Of a stretch of 64,000 bases of DNA, positions 33,330-44,177 are shown in pieces. A program made the position numbers and the translations under genes. The notes below the pieces were generated by a model. That model was not told the DNA's origin. It ran no database searches and was given only the letters and a program-made list of their open reading frames with translations. This stretch comes from Stemphylium vesicarium. Its lineage: Eukaryota > Ascomycota > Dothideomycetes > Pleosporales > Pleosporaceae. Location of the stretch: assembly GCA_004380135.1 (NCBI GenBank), contig QXCR01000119.1, positions 27,844 to 91,843 on the forward strand. Reading direction: 5' to 3'. Position 1 is the first letter of the stretch. Each line of letters opens with the position of its first letter.

Positions 33330-33824
33330 CTAGGACAGCTTCTTCTTGCTCGTCTCTATCACTTGCACCCCTAGCTCTTCTGCTGCATCCCACCGCCCTT
33401 GATTCCGGTAAATCGAGGCTAGATTGGCCATACCGGTCAGCGTGGAAGGATGGTCCGCTCCCAGCTTCGCCTTGCGAGTCTTCATTCCTTGCTTCCTTGG
33501 CTTTTCAACTTTGTCCCATTGTCCACTAAGTGTGTAGGCATCCGCCACCATTGCGATGCTCCGTATGGTGTCCTGATGCTCCTGCCCCAGCACCTTCCGC
33601 CGCGTCTTCAACGATGCCGCAGCAAGCTCCTTAGCATCAGCCACATTTCCGCTCTGCTCTGCATACCATGCCACACCGTCTAGCCTGCTCAATCTACTAA
33701 TTTCAGTGCTATCTGCGAGCATATGCCGGTGTTTCCATAATGCGTTGATCGTGATCAAAGGCAAGCCTTGTCGCGGAAAACCTGATTGATGGTTGCGACG
33801 AGGCTGAGCGACAAGGCTGGGCAC
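33330..33824 (-). pseudogene. TPR (kinesin-light-chain type) fragment of an NLR
   Basis: The product has D-G-V-A-W-Y-A-E-Q-S-G-N-V-A-D-A and then TPR units with L-G-Q-E-H-Q-D-T-I and L-G-A-D-H-P-S-T-L-T-G-M-A-N-L-A-S-I-Y-R-N-Q-G-R-W. This is the sequence style of TPR arrays at the end of PNP_UDP-NB-ARC-TPR receptors. There is no NB-ARC domain, and the array stops after about three units. It is divergent from the PNP_UDP gene 107 bp away; together they may be pieces of an older rearranged NLR. Confidence 0.7.
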
Positions 33825-33930
33825 TGCTTTTTATCTGCGCTGCCTACAACCTCTCACACCTCTTACCTACCACAAACACCCGAAGTTTTTGGTGTTCCTT
33901 GCAACCATCGTTAAGACCCTTTCCCGCAAC

Positions 33931-35028
33931 ATGGCCACGAATCATCACTTCACCATTGGGTGGATCTCCCCCTTGCCTCTAGAGAAGGAAGCTGCACGAC
34001 TTGTGTTTGATGAGGAGTATCCGCACGAAGAGATCCAACATAAGGGCGTTTTCTATCTGGGCGGTCGAATCGGAGTGCACAAGGTAGTTCTCGGAGTGCA
34101 GCGACAAATGGGGCTCAGCCAAGCTGCAATCCTTGCTGAGAAGATGCGCGATGGATTTCCAAACATCAAGTATTTCCTTCTAGTCGGTATCGCTGGTGGT
34201 GTACCTCGCTACGGACCAGCTGGTGCGGCCTCAGAGGTTGTGCTAGGAGACGTGGTTGTCAGCTCTCCGCGAGGCAAACACGGCGGGGTAGTGCAGTACG
34301 ACAAGGGTGCTTGGCAGGATCAAGGGCGCCTGAAATTCCGCGGACACACCAACGGCGTTCATGGCGACCTCATGGTCGCTGTCAATAACTTTCGAGCGGA
34401 AGGCTGGTCCAAGACGAACATTAACGAAACCCTCAAACAGATGCGTTTCAAGCTTGATGAAAAGCGACAGGGCCAATACGATGACCCAGGCCCCATTCGC
34501 GACAGGCTCTTCGAGGACACCTATGAGCACCAAGGTACGGAGCTTGACGACTGCAAAAAGTGCTGCGACGCCGGCAACGCCGTTTCACGTCTTGAGCGCG
34601 GAGAGCCTGCCAAACGACCGATTGATGAGCCGTTTGTCCACTTCGGCAACATTGCCTCGAGCAATCAACTACAGATATCTGCTGTGGAACGCAACAGGGT
34701 CCATCTCGAGCATGAAGCAATCTGCTTTGAGATGGAAGCTGCCGGCGTTATGGAAGAACATTCATGTGTGGTTATCCGGGGCATCTGCGACTATGCAGAT
34801 TCTCACAAGAATAAGGGCTGGCAGAATTATGCAGCGGCAACTGCGGCAGCGTATGCGAAGGGGCTATTGTCAATGATTCCTTCGGGCCCAAGTATGCGAG
34901 ACAGTGATGATCAGACCTGTCACCCGGTTTCCGGCCAAGTAAATCATGTTGGCTCTATTCGGACGGCTGGAGGAAAGGTGGTAATAGGCAGTACATTTCA
35001 GTCCGGCGGTGGGCCAATTAGTTTTTGA
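33931..35028 (+). CDS. PNP_UDP nucleosidase-like effector with C-terminal amyloid-like motif
   Basis: 365 aa from the ATG at 33931 (upstream in-frame codons contain only a GTG). Residues 5-330 form the purine/uridine phosphorylase fold as found in fungal NLRs: T-I-G-W-I-S-P-L-P-L-E at the start, L-V-G-I-A-G-G-V-P-R, the nucleoside-binding F-E-M-E-A-A-G, and R-G-I-C-D-Y-A-D-S-H-K-N with the expected acid, so it is probably catalytically competent toward nucleosides or nucleotides. Residues 341-365 are glycine-rich and β-prone (T-A-G-G-K-V-V-I-G-S-T-F-Q-S-G-G-G), matching the N-terminus of the receptor encoded 342 bp downstream on the same strand. Expected role: cell-death effector triggered by amyloid templating (inference). 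Confidence 0.88.
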   Translation: MATNHHFTIGWISPLPLEKEAARLVFDEEYPHEEIQHKGVFYLGGRIGVHKVVLGVQRQMGLSQAAILAEKMRDGFPNIKYFLLVGIAGGVPRYGPAGAASEVVLGDVVVSSPRGKHGGVVQYDKGAWQDQGRLKFRGHTNGVHGDLMVAVNNFRAEGWSKTNINETLKQMRFKLDEKRQGQYDDPGPIRDRLFEDTYEHQGTELDDCKKCCDAGNAVSRLERGEPAKRPIDEPFVHFGNIASSNQLQISAVERNRVHLEHEAICFEMEAAGVMEEHSCVVIRGICDYADSHKNKGWQNYAAATAAAYAKGLLSMIPSGPSMRDSDDQTCHPVSGQVNHVGSIRTAGGKVVIGSTFQSGGGPISF

Positions 35029-35369
35029 ATCGATAATTACAGAAGGATAGAGAACCTATTTTCTTTTTAGTTACTAAAGGCTAACCATTAAAGATTCAAA
35101 ACTAGCGTTTAATAAATGAAATGGTCATGAAATAACTAGTTTCGGCAAAAAAACTAGTTTCAGCAGGAAGCAGCTTCCGAGGTGGTGGGCTAGGCTGACC
35201 CGAGGTGCAGCTGGGGATACTACACTTGCAGCCTGCCTCGCTGCTGCCTTGCCGCTGGCTCGTATCGTTGCTGCTACTTTGACTGCGAGAATTTCTCCCT
35301 AACACAACTACATCCCGCATCGTCCGCCTCCTTAAAGAGGTTTCCCTGTGTACTGCACCATCTGGTGCC

Positions 35370-38300
35370 ATGACCCAGCGGAACGCGTTCGGTGCCCTAG
35401 CCACCGCCGGCAGCGGCTCGGTCCACGCGGGGAACACCTACAACAGCGGCGGAGGGGCATTTAACTTTGCGACACCAGGTGCGTGCACTGTCACCATGAT
35501 CTTTTCATCAAGTACTAACCTTTGACGACACTAGCTACCGACACGGGATGCCTACCTGCCTGGCGCCTCACCGACCCGCGCGACGACCGTACGCGCATCC
35601 TCGCCAGCAAAGACGATCTTCTTGCAGGCTCGTGCGACTGGATCCTTGATGAGGCGGCGTTTGCACAATGGTGGAAGGATGACGAGTCGCGCATCTTCTG
35701 GATCCATGGCGATCCGGGCAAGGGCAAGACGATGATGATGATGGCGCTGACGAAGGAGATCGCGCGTCGCGTAGGCGATACGCCTGACCGGAAGGCAGCA
35801 ACGGCGTTCTTCTTCTGCCAAAACACGGTGCCGGAGCTAAGCAACGCTGCGGCGATCGTGCGGGGCTTGACTTTCCTGCTAGCCACCGAACAGCCGGCGC
35901 TGCAGACACACCTGGCGAGGAAGTATGCTGAGGCAGGCGAGCGACTGTTCGAGGGCTCCAACGTGCTACCGAGCCTGTGGACGACACTGACCGATATGGC
36001 GCAGGACGCAAGCGTGTCAAGACTGTATCTACTAGTTGACGCACTGGACGAGTGTGAACATGACTCGCTGCGCATGTTTCTTAACCTAGCGGTAAGCCCT
36101 GCAGCTTCGTGCAAGATTAAGTGGGTGTTCACCAGCCGCAACATCCGATCAATACAGGAACAGCTCCTGCACGTCGACTTCAGCCACCATACCAGCTTGG
36201 AGGTCAATTCATCCCGCGTGAGCGAGGCGGTGGTGTCGTTTATCCGATCGAAGGTCGACCGTTTAGCAGCGCAGAAGGCCTATAATGAGGTGCTACAGCA
36301 ACAAGTTAGACTGGATATGGAAGCCCGCGCTGATGGCACCTTCTTATGGGTAGCCTTAGTGTGCAAAGAGCTGGAACGGGTGACCGCACGCAAGACGCTA
36401 AAAACGATGCAGCAGGTGCCGGTCGGTCTTCCGGAGCTCTATCAGTGCATGCTCGAGCGGATCGCTGCTGACAACGACGAAGAGGATAGAGACCTTTGCG
36501 AAGCGCTTCTGCGTGCGATCACAATCGCTGAACGACCGCTTCATCAGGCGGAGTTGGGCCATTTAGCTGGTCTGCCCTCAGATATTATCGATGACTCGCA
36601 GACGATCAATGAGCTGGTGAGGTCATGTGGCTCGTTCCTTACTACGCGCAAGGGGATCATCTCCTTTGTGCACCAGTCGGCAAAAGACTACTTTACCACC
36701 GGATCCGGATGCGCAATCTTTCCAGATAAACAGCCTCAGGCACATGAGCAGCTAGCGCGTAGACTGCTTGACAGCATGTCGCAGACGCTCACGACCGATA
36801 TTCTTGGTGTGCGCTGGCCAGGAACTCAGGTACAGGAATCCGTCGATAAAGTGGTCCGTCAACGTGTGCCGCTACATGTGCAGTATGCATGCTGCCACTG
36901 GACCGACCATGTCCAGACAGGCAGAATGACCCTCGAAGATGGAGGAGTGGTTCATGAGTTTCTGCAAGCGCGCTTACTGATGCTGTTCGAAGCGCTTGGT
37001 TGGCTCGGCCGGGTCTCAGATGGCATAGAGGCAATGAGGCAGTTGGCCGACATGACCGAGGTAGGCAAAGAAGACAGCGAAGGCGAGAGGATTAACGGCT
37101 GACTAATTATTGTAATATAGCAGACAGGTCGGAACTTGCGGACACTATTACGAGATGCGATACGATTAGTGCTATACAGCCGGACGGCAATTGAACAGGC
37201 ACCGCTCCAGATCTACTCTTCCGCTATTATTTTCGCACCGAAGAATAGTTTGGTACGGCAGGCTTTCTCGCAAGCAATACCTGGATGGATGAGGCAACTC
37301 CCGAGTGTTGAACAAGACTGGAGCGCACATCTGCAGACGCTCGAGGGGCATTCTGACGGTGTCTGGGCCGTGGCCTTCTCGCCCGACGGCAAGCAGCTGG
37401 CGTCCGCTTCCGGCGACAAGACCGTCAGGCTCTGGGACGCAGGCTCGGGCGCGCCGCTGCAGACGCTCGAGGGGCATTCTGTCAATGTCAGGGCCGTGGC
37501 CTTCTCGCCCGACGGCAAGCAGCTGGCGTCCGCTTCCGGCGACAAGACCGTCAGGCTCTGGGACGCAGGCTCAGGCGCGCCGCTGCAGACGCTCGAGGGG
37601 CATTCTGTCAATGTCAGGGCCGTGGCCTTCTCGCCCGACGGCAAGCAGCTGGCGTCCGCTTCCTGGGACAAGACCGTCAGGCTCTGGGACGCAGGCTCAG
37701 GCGCGCCGCTGCAGACGCTCGAGGGGCATTCTGACGGTGTCTTGGCCGTGGCCTTCTCGCCCGACGGCAAGCAGCTGGCGTCCGCTTCCCACGACAACAC
37801 CGTCAGGCTCTGGGACGCAGGCTCGGGCGCGCCGCTGCAGACGCTCGAGGGGCATTCTGACGGTGTCTGGGCCGTGGCCTTCTCGCCCGACGGCAAGCAG
37901 CTGGCGTCCGCTTCCCACGACAAGACCGTCAGGCTCTGGGACGCAGGCTCGGGCGCGCCGCTGCAGACGCTCGAGGGGCATTCTGACGGTGTCTGGGCCG
38001 TGGCCTTCTCGCCCGACGGCAAGCAGCTGGCGTCCGCTTCCGACGACAAGACCGTCAGGCTCTGGGACGCAGGCTCAGGCGCGCCGCTGCAGACGCTCGA
38101 GGGGCATTCTGAAAGTGTCTTGGCCGTGGCCTTCTCGCCCGACGGCAAGCAGCTGGCGTCCGCTTCCGACGACAACACCGTCAGGCTCTGGGACGCAGGC
38201 TCAGGCGCGCCGCTGCAGACGCTCGAGGGGCATTCTGACGGTGTCTTGGCCGTGGCCTTCTCGCCCGACGGCAAGCAGCTGGCGTCCGCTTCCCACGACA

Positions 38301-39157
38301 AGACCGTCAGGCTCTGGGACGCAGGCTCGGGCGCGCCGCTGCAGACGCTCGAGGGGCATTCTGAAAGTGTCTTGGCCGTGGCCTTCTCGCCCGACGGCAA
38401 GCAGCTGGCGTCCGCTTCCTGGGACAAGACCGTCAGGCTCTGGGACGCAGGCTCAGGCGCGCCGCTGCAGACGCTCGAGGGGCATTCTGACGGTGTCTGG
38501 GCCGTGGCCTTCTCGCCCGACGGCAAGCAGCTGGCGTCCGCTTCCGGCGACAAGACCGTCAGGCTCTGGGACGCAGGCTCGGGCGCGCCGCTGCAGACGC
38601 TCGAGGGGCATTCTGTCAATGTCAGGGCCGTGGCCTTCTCGCCCGACGGCAAGCAGCTGGCGTCCGCTTCCGGCGACAAGACCGTCAGGCTCTGGGACGC
38701 AGGCTCAGGCGCGCCGCTGCAGACGCTCGAGGGGCATTCTTACGGTGTCTTGGCCGTGGCCTTCTCGCCCGACGGCAAGCAGCTGGCGTCCGCTTCCGAC
38801 GACAACACCGTCAGGCTCTGGGACGCAGGCTCGGGCGCGCCGCTGCAGACGCTCGAGGGGCATTCTGTCAGTGTCAGGGCCGTGGCCATCTCGCCTGACG
38901 GCAAGCAACTCCGCACTGGCAATGGTTTCATTACAATCCTTGCGTCGCAAAACTCTGATGTAAGTGTGACTAAAACCCAGCAATCCATCTATCAAGGCAT
39001 TGGCATTAGCTCAGATAGTACCTGGATTACTCATAATGCTCAAAAGTGGTTGTGGCTCCCATTAGAGTATCGGCCAGAAAGCTTAGCTGTGTCAGACAGA
39101 TGTATTGGTATTGGCACAAGATCTGGAAAGGTGTGGATATGCTACCTAAATGAATAA
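35370..39157 (+). CDS. NACHT-WD40 STAND receptor (HET-E/NWD type) with N-terminal amyloid-like motif
   Basis: CDS is join(35370..35478,35535..37060,37121..39157), 1223 aa; introns of 56 and 60 nt, the first with branch ACTAAC. Residues 8-33 repeat the effector motif (T-A-G-S-G-S-V-H-A-G-N-T-Y-N-S-G-G-G). NACHT follows: Walker A G-D-P-G-K-G-K-T at 95-102, Walker B L-L-V-D-A-L-D-E near 202-209, then V-F-T-S-R. The linker contains A-P-L-Q-I-Y-S-S-A. From residue 616 come 12 near-identical 42-residue WD40 repeats, one degenerate repeat and a divergent C-terminal blade. Family knowledge: the WD40 domain senses ligand, NACHT oligomerises, and the N-terminal motif templates the effector. Appears intact; no promoter elements assigned. 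Confidence 0.93.
37331..38842 (+). repeat. 12 tandem 126-bp WD40-coding repeats
   Basis: Each unit starts CTGCAGACGCTCGAGGGGCA and is exactly 126 bp (42 codons); a 13th at 38843 degenerates midway. Units differ almost only at the codons after H-S (D-G / V-N / E-S / Y-G), the codon before A-V-A-F (W, R or L), and the S-(G/W/H/D)-D-(K/N) positions, plus a silent TCG/TCA. Such homogeneity implies recent duplication or gene conversion. Confidence 0.97.
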
Positions 39158-39656
39158 GTGCTTGTTGTGTAGATAGAAGACGTGTTGAACTTGTCTATCT
39201 TTTACTTCTTCTCTTCATTTCAATAGATCGGCATTTATAGAGGGACGGAGATGTATGTGTATATATATGTGAGGTCTTTGCCACATCGAAGCTTCGAGAA
39301 CCTCTTCTAGTTGTAAGGGGCTAGACCCTTGTTATCTATTTTACAAACACCCCTGCAACACTTCGGCTTATAGAACCTTGTGGAATAGCATGACTTAATG
39401 GTAGAATAATCAATTGTCTGTAGGCATCCTGCTCTCTCCAGCCCTGGATAGCTCTATCGAATTTACTATGTTCGAGGCTTCGCATCGGCTATAGCTGTTG
39501 TCGCGGCGCGAAGCGGAGTTGTAGGACTTCACTGTGAAGTTTGAAAACGCTTCTTCGCTGTTGTAGATAGCAGATACGCGCAGTCTTTCAACGTATTGTA
39601 ACTTTGTCTTGTATGTCGCATCGCATGAGACCTGTTTTACATAGAGCGGTGCCTCG
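39158..39656. other. Downstream interval with a small LTR fragment
   Basis: No gene. Around 39313 the sequence TGTAAGGGGCTAG repeats the start of the LTR-like element at 31440. Confidence 0.35.
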
Positions 39657-39798
39657 AGATTGCAAGCTAGCTCACTTAGTGCTAGTTGGTCTCAGTACTC
39701 TACGATTGGCTGAGACTAGCAAGGGGTATCCTAGCCTAACAGGGGCTCTACAGAAACGTCGCTTGCGCAAAGGGTGAGGGCGGTTTTGCAAAGTACTG
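39657..39798. mobile_element. Partial TIR element, inverted relative of 33079
   Basis: Reverse complement of the 33079-33225 sequence, ending GGCGGTTTTGCAAAGTACTG before TA. One TIR only. Confidence 0.7.
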
Positions 39799-39866
39799 TA
39801 GAGGGTCCTCCAAGATTCTGTAGCATTGGATACAGGGCTGACCGAAATCGGTTTCCGGTCCGCATA

Positions 39867-40008
39867 AGGTCTCTCCCTGTGTGAAGGAAAACCTGGTGTG
39901 CCGGAACTGACCAATTCGATCGCATAGTTTTGGCAGAAGTCTGCGATTCAAGCGATCGAATTGGTCATTTCCGGCACACAGGGTTTTCCGTCACATGGGA
40001 AGGGACTT
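39867..40008. mobile_element. 142-bp MITE, TIR AGGTCCCTCCCTGTGTGCCGG
   Basis: Ends AGGTCTCTCCCTGTGTG / CACATGGGAAGGGACTT, TA flanks (39865-39866 and 40009-40010). Its interior is a perfect-looking hairpin around GACCAATTCGATCG. Confidence 0.88.
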
Positions 40009-40101
40009 TATCATCTGCCCGACAAGCTGGAAAAAAGATATTTAACGTCCGTCTCTGTGTGACGGACGTTAAATATTGATTATCGACGGCCACGAGAGTC
40101 A

Positions 40102-40407
40102 TTGCTCGATAGATTTCAAGGATCGTTGCAAGGAGAGATGGTGTTGATGCGCGCAGAGAGAGTGCGCCTTAATACTGCTACTGAAGCAGCAACAAAGCGT
40201 AAAAGTCGCAAGAGACGCTACGTAAGGGCAGAGGAGACATTGACAGTCGGCGAAGTATCAGACTTAATTGCTGAAAGGGATGGTTGGGAGCCGGCGAAGA
40301 GAGTGCGCGCAGGGCGACGCTGCGGCTGTTGCGGTAAGATTGGGCACAACTCTCGCACCTGCAAGGTAGAAATTGAGGATATGAACAATCGCGACGCTTC
40401 TGAATAA
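40102..40407 (+). pseudogene. Pogo-type transposase C-terminus with CCHC zinc knuckle
   Basis: The frame reads T-L-T-V-G-E-V-S-D-L-I then G-R-R-C-G-C-C-G-K-I-G-H-N-S-R-T-C, the basic C-terminal zinc knuckle that follows the DDE domain in many fungal pogo/Fot elements. The catalytic domain is missing upstream, where MITE and LTR sequence lies. Confidence 0.75.
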
Positions 40408-40919
40408 TACTCTACTGTTGCAAGAGTACAAAATTTGTGTTGTGGTGCTGAGCTACGTCGGTGCGCTTACGCCTCGCTGGTGTTCGTGGGGCGCTCACTG
40501 ATAAAACAAGTTAGCTGAAAAAAAACGTCTAGTTTCCTATCGTGGCAAGAACATACAACAGCGGGGATTCGCTAGTGGTCATCCACCTAACTACTAATCC
40601 ACCGGTTCACTTCTTGTAAATGGCTGAGCGAACGGGAAGCCTAATTCTCAGTGTCCTATGGTCGTATGTGGCAATTCTGGAAGTTGAATTAAATATAACA
40701 TTTTGTCAAAAAGCTATATACCAATCAACAGGCAAAGTGATCACATCTTGTTTCAACAAATTCGATATTAAGGGAGACATTCGTCCCGTAAAGTTGCAAG
40801 AGATATGCGCCCAAGTCAAGGAAAGTTTAACTTAGGGATGGAAGTGGTGTTGGTATTCCCTTGTTGGCCCTGATTAAGATCGCCCGCTTCATGGTAGTGC
40901 AGCAGGGATTAGAGCTATC
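40408..40919. other. Interval without a recognised gene
   Basis: A 71-codon frame (40620-40835) has no recognisable motif. Confidence 0.3.
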
Positions 40920-41134
40920 GGGGTTGGAGGAGGGTAGTGGTGAGTCATCACATGACCAGGCTGCTAGCCTGGTCGCTTCCTTCCTCCTATCACCCTTTCC
41001 ACGGCAGCATGTGGGCCGTGCGCAAACCCAAACAAATCAGGAAAGCCGCCCAAATCACCATTTTTCTCTTCATCTCGACTGTAAATAGCATCTGGACTAG
41101 GTAGCTGGAATAAATTTCCTACGGACCGTTCACA
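40920..41134 (-). repeat. Truncated LTR, inverted relative of 30745-30978
   Basis: The reverse complement begins TGTGAACGGTCCGTAGG and shares CAGATGCTATTTACAGTCGA and the …TGCGCACGG…CAGCCTGGTCATGTGA stretch with the LTR at 30745. The distal end is missing. Confidence 0.65.
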
Positions 41135-42477
41135 GCAAGAGGCTGCAGCATTGCGGGTGTCACTGTCTTCGCAGTGCATGAAGCGTTGGTAGACAAGGAT
41201 AGGCTGCATTGTCTGTTTTATTCGATTGTCGACCGCACAAGAAACCAGCGCCTTGCGTTAGATACGCAGCCGTCACGCTTTTTATACACCATCGCTGCAA
41301 AGAACCAGCGTTGAAACATCGACGGCAGAGGAAGCGCTGTCGAAACAAATACTTTTAGGTACCAAACTGGTATACATGGTTGAGAAACGGGCGGGAAAGT
41401 AGCAAGATACGCGTGTGAAGAGTGATAGACAGGTCGCGTTTAAGTGCCCTTCCGATGTTTCTGTACAATCGTCCTTCCTCGTCTCACTCTGTTGCGTTGC
41501 TCCTTATACCATTTTGGACCTCTTGTTTATGTCAGAGTGCGCGTTGCTACGCTACTATGTTGGTGATGTGCGTACCGCTAAAACCTGCACAGACTTCCGG
41601 GAAGGGCTGCGGAGAACATGCCATTGGGCTTCGTTCTCTTGATATTGTGCTCTTGCTTGTAATTCTTCGTCGAATTCGAACAACCTGATTTCCTCTTCTT
41701 CGTCGAATTCCTCTTTAGGAGCAGGTCCCGACCGTTGAGTCGCGGTTGTAGTTCGTTTTAGGGGTAACAAGGAGCGCTGAGATCTTTTGAGTGGCGAGAA
41801 CCTGGACATGATTGCTGTAATGCCTCGCTAGGATGTAGAAGCCTAGATCAGAGTCGCTAGGGACATTGCGGCGTATAAGAGTCTTCTGCATCTTTGGCTT
41901 TCCCAACCTTCAAGGACCCACCGAACATCTTTTGCAAGAATTTGTTGAGACACTAGCCTCACGGCACGTTAGGGTGGCTTATACTGCTTACAGAGCGATG
42001 TCTGATGGAAACAAAGAACAGGCAAGGTGTGCAGAGAGGTGAGAATGATACGTGCGTCCTATGCTCTCTTACTGGGCTTGCAGGCGAGATCTCGGAGCGA
42101 TACAATGACTTCCGCATTACGTATCTGAGGGAAATGCATGGCCAATAGTGTATGGTCCAATAGCGCCTTAATCTTTCGTACTAAGTAGTGAGCGGGCCTT
42201 GCCGTTTTTCTTCCAGACTCGAATTGTGTCATGGGAGTGCGCGTCCATCAGGGACATGACCTGGCGATTTCCCAGAAAAGCTGTCAGACTGGCACCTTAG
42301 TTCACTTAGTACACGGTGAACTACATCCTCACGTGACTTTACGTCACCTGCTTACTCATCGTGGTTGTGTATATAATCGTTCTCTGTAGCTCTCTTAATA
42401 CAACAACCTTCTGCCTTCTTTCATGTCTCCTGCTTGGTCCCTACCACATCCAACAAAAGCCTTATTACTTCCCAAGG
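41135..42477. other. Interval without a recognised gene
   Basis: The only notable frame is 41555-41809 on the minus strand (84 codons), with an acidic E-E-F-D-E-E-E-E-I-R-L-F stretch of unknown family. No transposon ends seen. Confidence 0.3.
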
Positions 42478-43516
42478 TTACAGACCTTCCGAGAACCAGT
42501 TCTCCGCTTGGTCAAGCCATACCGAGATGTTCTCGCCCTTGAGGACCAAGCTTGCCCTCAACGACTTGCACAGCATCTGTTTGTCCAGACTCTCTTCCCA
42601 CGAAGCAAGCCGAAAGTTGGGTGGCAACCCTTCCTTAGGAATTGGGGAGCATCGATCTGATCGTTGTCAGATCCAAGTCCAAGGTGGGTCCCTGTTCATA
42701 GACTAGTTGCTCCAGCAGCTTGTGATTACGGATGGCAGCAGCATAGGCGAGACCTAGAAGCAGAAATCCAGGACTTCTTTGGGTCCAGTATGGATGGTGT
42801 AACCTGAGCTTCGCTCTTGGATGTTGCGTAAAATACTGAGCCAGTGTAATGGAGCTACTGCCGTATCCTGGTGGCCGAAGTGACAAGCCTGAGCTACGGA
42901 TTGAGAGGTTCAGGCACTTTGCAAAGTCTTCCTTTACCACTTTGTTCACAAATGTACGACACCATTGACCAGCACTCACATCGCGACTGTCCTCAAAGAG
43001 AATGGTGCTGTAGCGGAACTTGAGACCATGTGTTTCTCTGTAACACTGTCTGCTGACATACTGAATCTGATTAAACTCTAGCTGCTCAGCCGCAGTGGCT
43101 ACCCCACGATGGACGGTGGAGAGACTGTAGAGGCAGCGGGACACCGCACGCAGACGACCGCAAAGTACAGCCGCTAGCGATTGCACCTTCACCCCTACGT
43201 GCAGCTGCGCAATGGTTTCCAATATCCCCACCTTCTGTATAAGGCTCAGCGCTAAATGTCCGCTGCAAAACAGGCGATGTGATTGGTCAATTGTCGATCT
43301 ATTGATGACTGATTCTTGAATCAGTGCCTATAGGGGTGAAGCCCCAACCGCTAACGACTGTATAGTTTAACGTATAGCCGGACTGTTACGGGCGCAGATG
43401 CGGTTTACACCGTCTGCTCCCGTACGGTAGGTAAGACCTGAGGGCTCCGTAAGCACATAAGCGTAGATCTGCTCGCGTAGCTCCGCTGGAAGCGCCGTCC
43501 ATGGCAACACCTTCAT
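42478..43516 (-). pseudogene. Broken 2EXR/F-box-like gene with MITE insertion
   Basis: The minus strand starts at the ATG at 43516 with L-P-W-T-A-L-P-A-E-L-R-E-Q-I-Y-A-Y-V, the start of fungal 2EXR/F-box-like proteins. After a TAA (probably from CAA) a 193-bp MITE intervenes (43168-43360), then the same frame resumes through F-N-Q-I-Q-Y-V-S-R-Q-C-Y-R-E-T-H-G-L. Near 42640 a frameshift is needed to continue (…A-S-W-E-E-S-L-D-K-Q…W-F-S-E-G-L) to the TAA at 42478. Three independent lesions. Confidence 0.72.
43168..43360. mobile_element. 193-bp MITE of the CAGTNNTTAGCGATTGCGGC family
   Basis: TA flanks (43166-43167 and 43361-43362), ends CAGCCGCTAGCGATTGCACC / GCCCCAACCGCTAACGACTG. Inserted in the coding part of the 2EXR-like gene. 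Confidence 0.9.
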
Positions 43517-43612
43517 GTTCTGGTGGTCGCTACTAAAGACTGCATGATGAAAGAGTGGAGGCGCGAACTATATGATATCTGCATGACTACCGGTCATGAG
43601 TATCGGTAATTA

Positions 43613-43868
43613 CACTCTCATGCACTTGCAGCTTCCGGTTTCTGTAAGCAGGCGACTTTTGGTTTCATGCTAAGCCTTTCTCGATTAGTGGTGATCTTAC
43701 CTAACTAGTGCTAGCTTTCCTTAGTATTGCCATGAGTTAATCTCCTGCTCGATACTCGGACCAATCAAATTGAGATATTTACAGAGTCATACAGGACGAA
43801 TCGATGCTCCGTGCGCGATGATAACTGAGCCGCGTGTGCAAAGCGGAAGCTGCAAATGCATGAGAGTG
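43613..43868. mobile_element. 256-bp MITE, TIR CACTCTCATGCACTTGCAGC
   Basis: TA flanks (43611-43612 and 43869-43870); ends CACTCTCATGCACTTGCAGC / GCTGCAAATGCATGAGAGTG. Confidence 0.9.
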
Positions 43869-43894
43869 TAGACAGAAAATTAGGAGAGAGTCCA

Positions 43895-44164
43895 CACTGA
43901 CATGCACAATGGGCTTCCGGTCCTGACACAGCTTACACATTTGAACCAACATGGGTCCCTGTCGTGCCAATCCCCCTCTTACTTCTATGAGCTTAGCGCG
44001 TTCAGAGAAGCAGTGCAAAAACTAGATAATCCAGCTCGCTTGTAATGTAAGCGAATGGGCTAAGCCTATAGATGTAGGCACTGTGCTTGGCGCTGCAAGG
44101 GGTCCCTGTTCGCTCAAAGGATATGAACTGTGTCAGAACCGGAAGCCAATTGTGCATGTCAGTG
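43895..44164. mobile_element. 270-bp MITE, TIR CACTGACATGCACAATTGGC
   Basis: Ends CACTGACATGCACAATGGGC / GCCAATTGTGCATGTCAGTG. The right flank is TA, the left is CA. Same length as the copy at 32055. Confidence 0.88.
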
Positions 44165-44177
44165 TATTGTATTGTTT

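Noticed and set aside
33889..33930. Earlier start for the PNP_UDP protein
   Set aside because: The in-frame upstream codon is GTG, and the residues before the ATG at 33931 do not resemble the family; homologues start close to T-I-G-W.
37213..38963. Long overlapping ORFs on the opposite strand (488 codons) and in another plus frame (552 codons)
   Set aside because: They lie over the 126-bp WD40 repeats; because the unit is a multiple of three and GC-rich, any stop-free frame stays open through all copies. The products are meaningless repeats.
42361..42706. Plus-strand ORFs opposite the 2EXR-like gene
   Set aside because: They are antisense to the better-supported minus-strand reading and have no motif.
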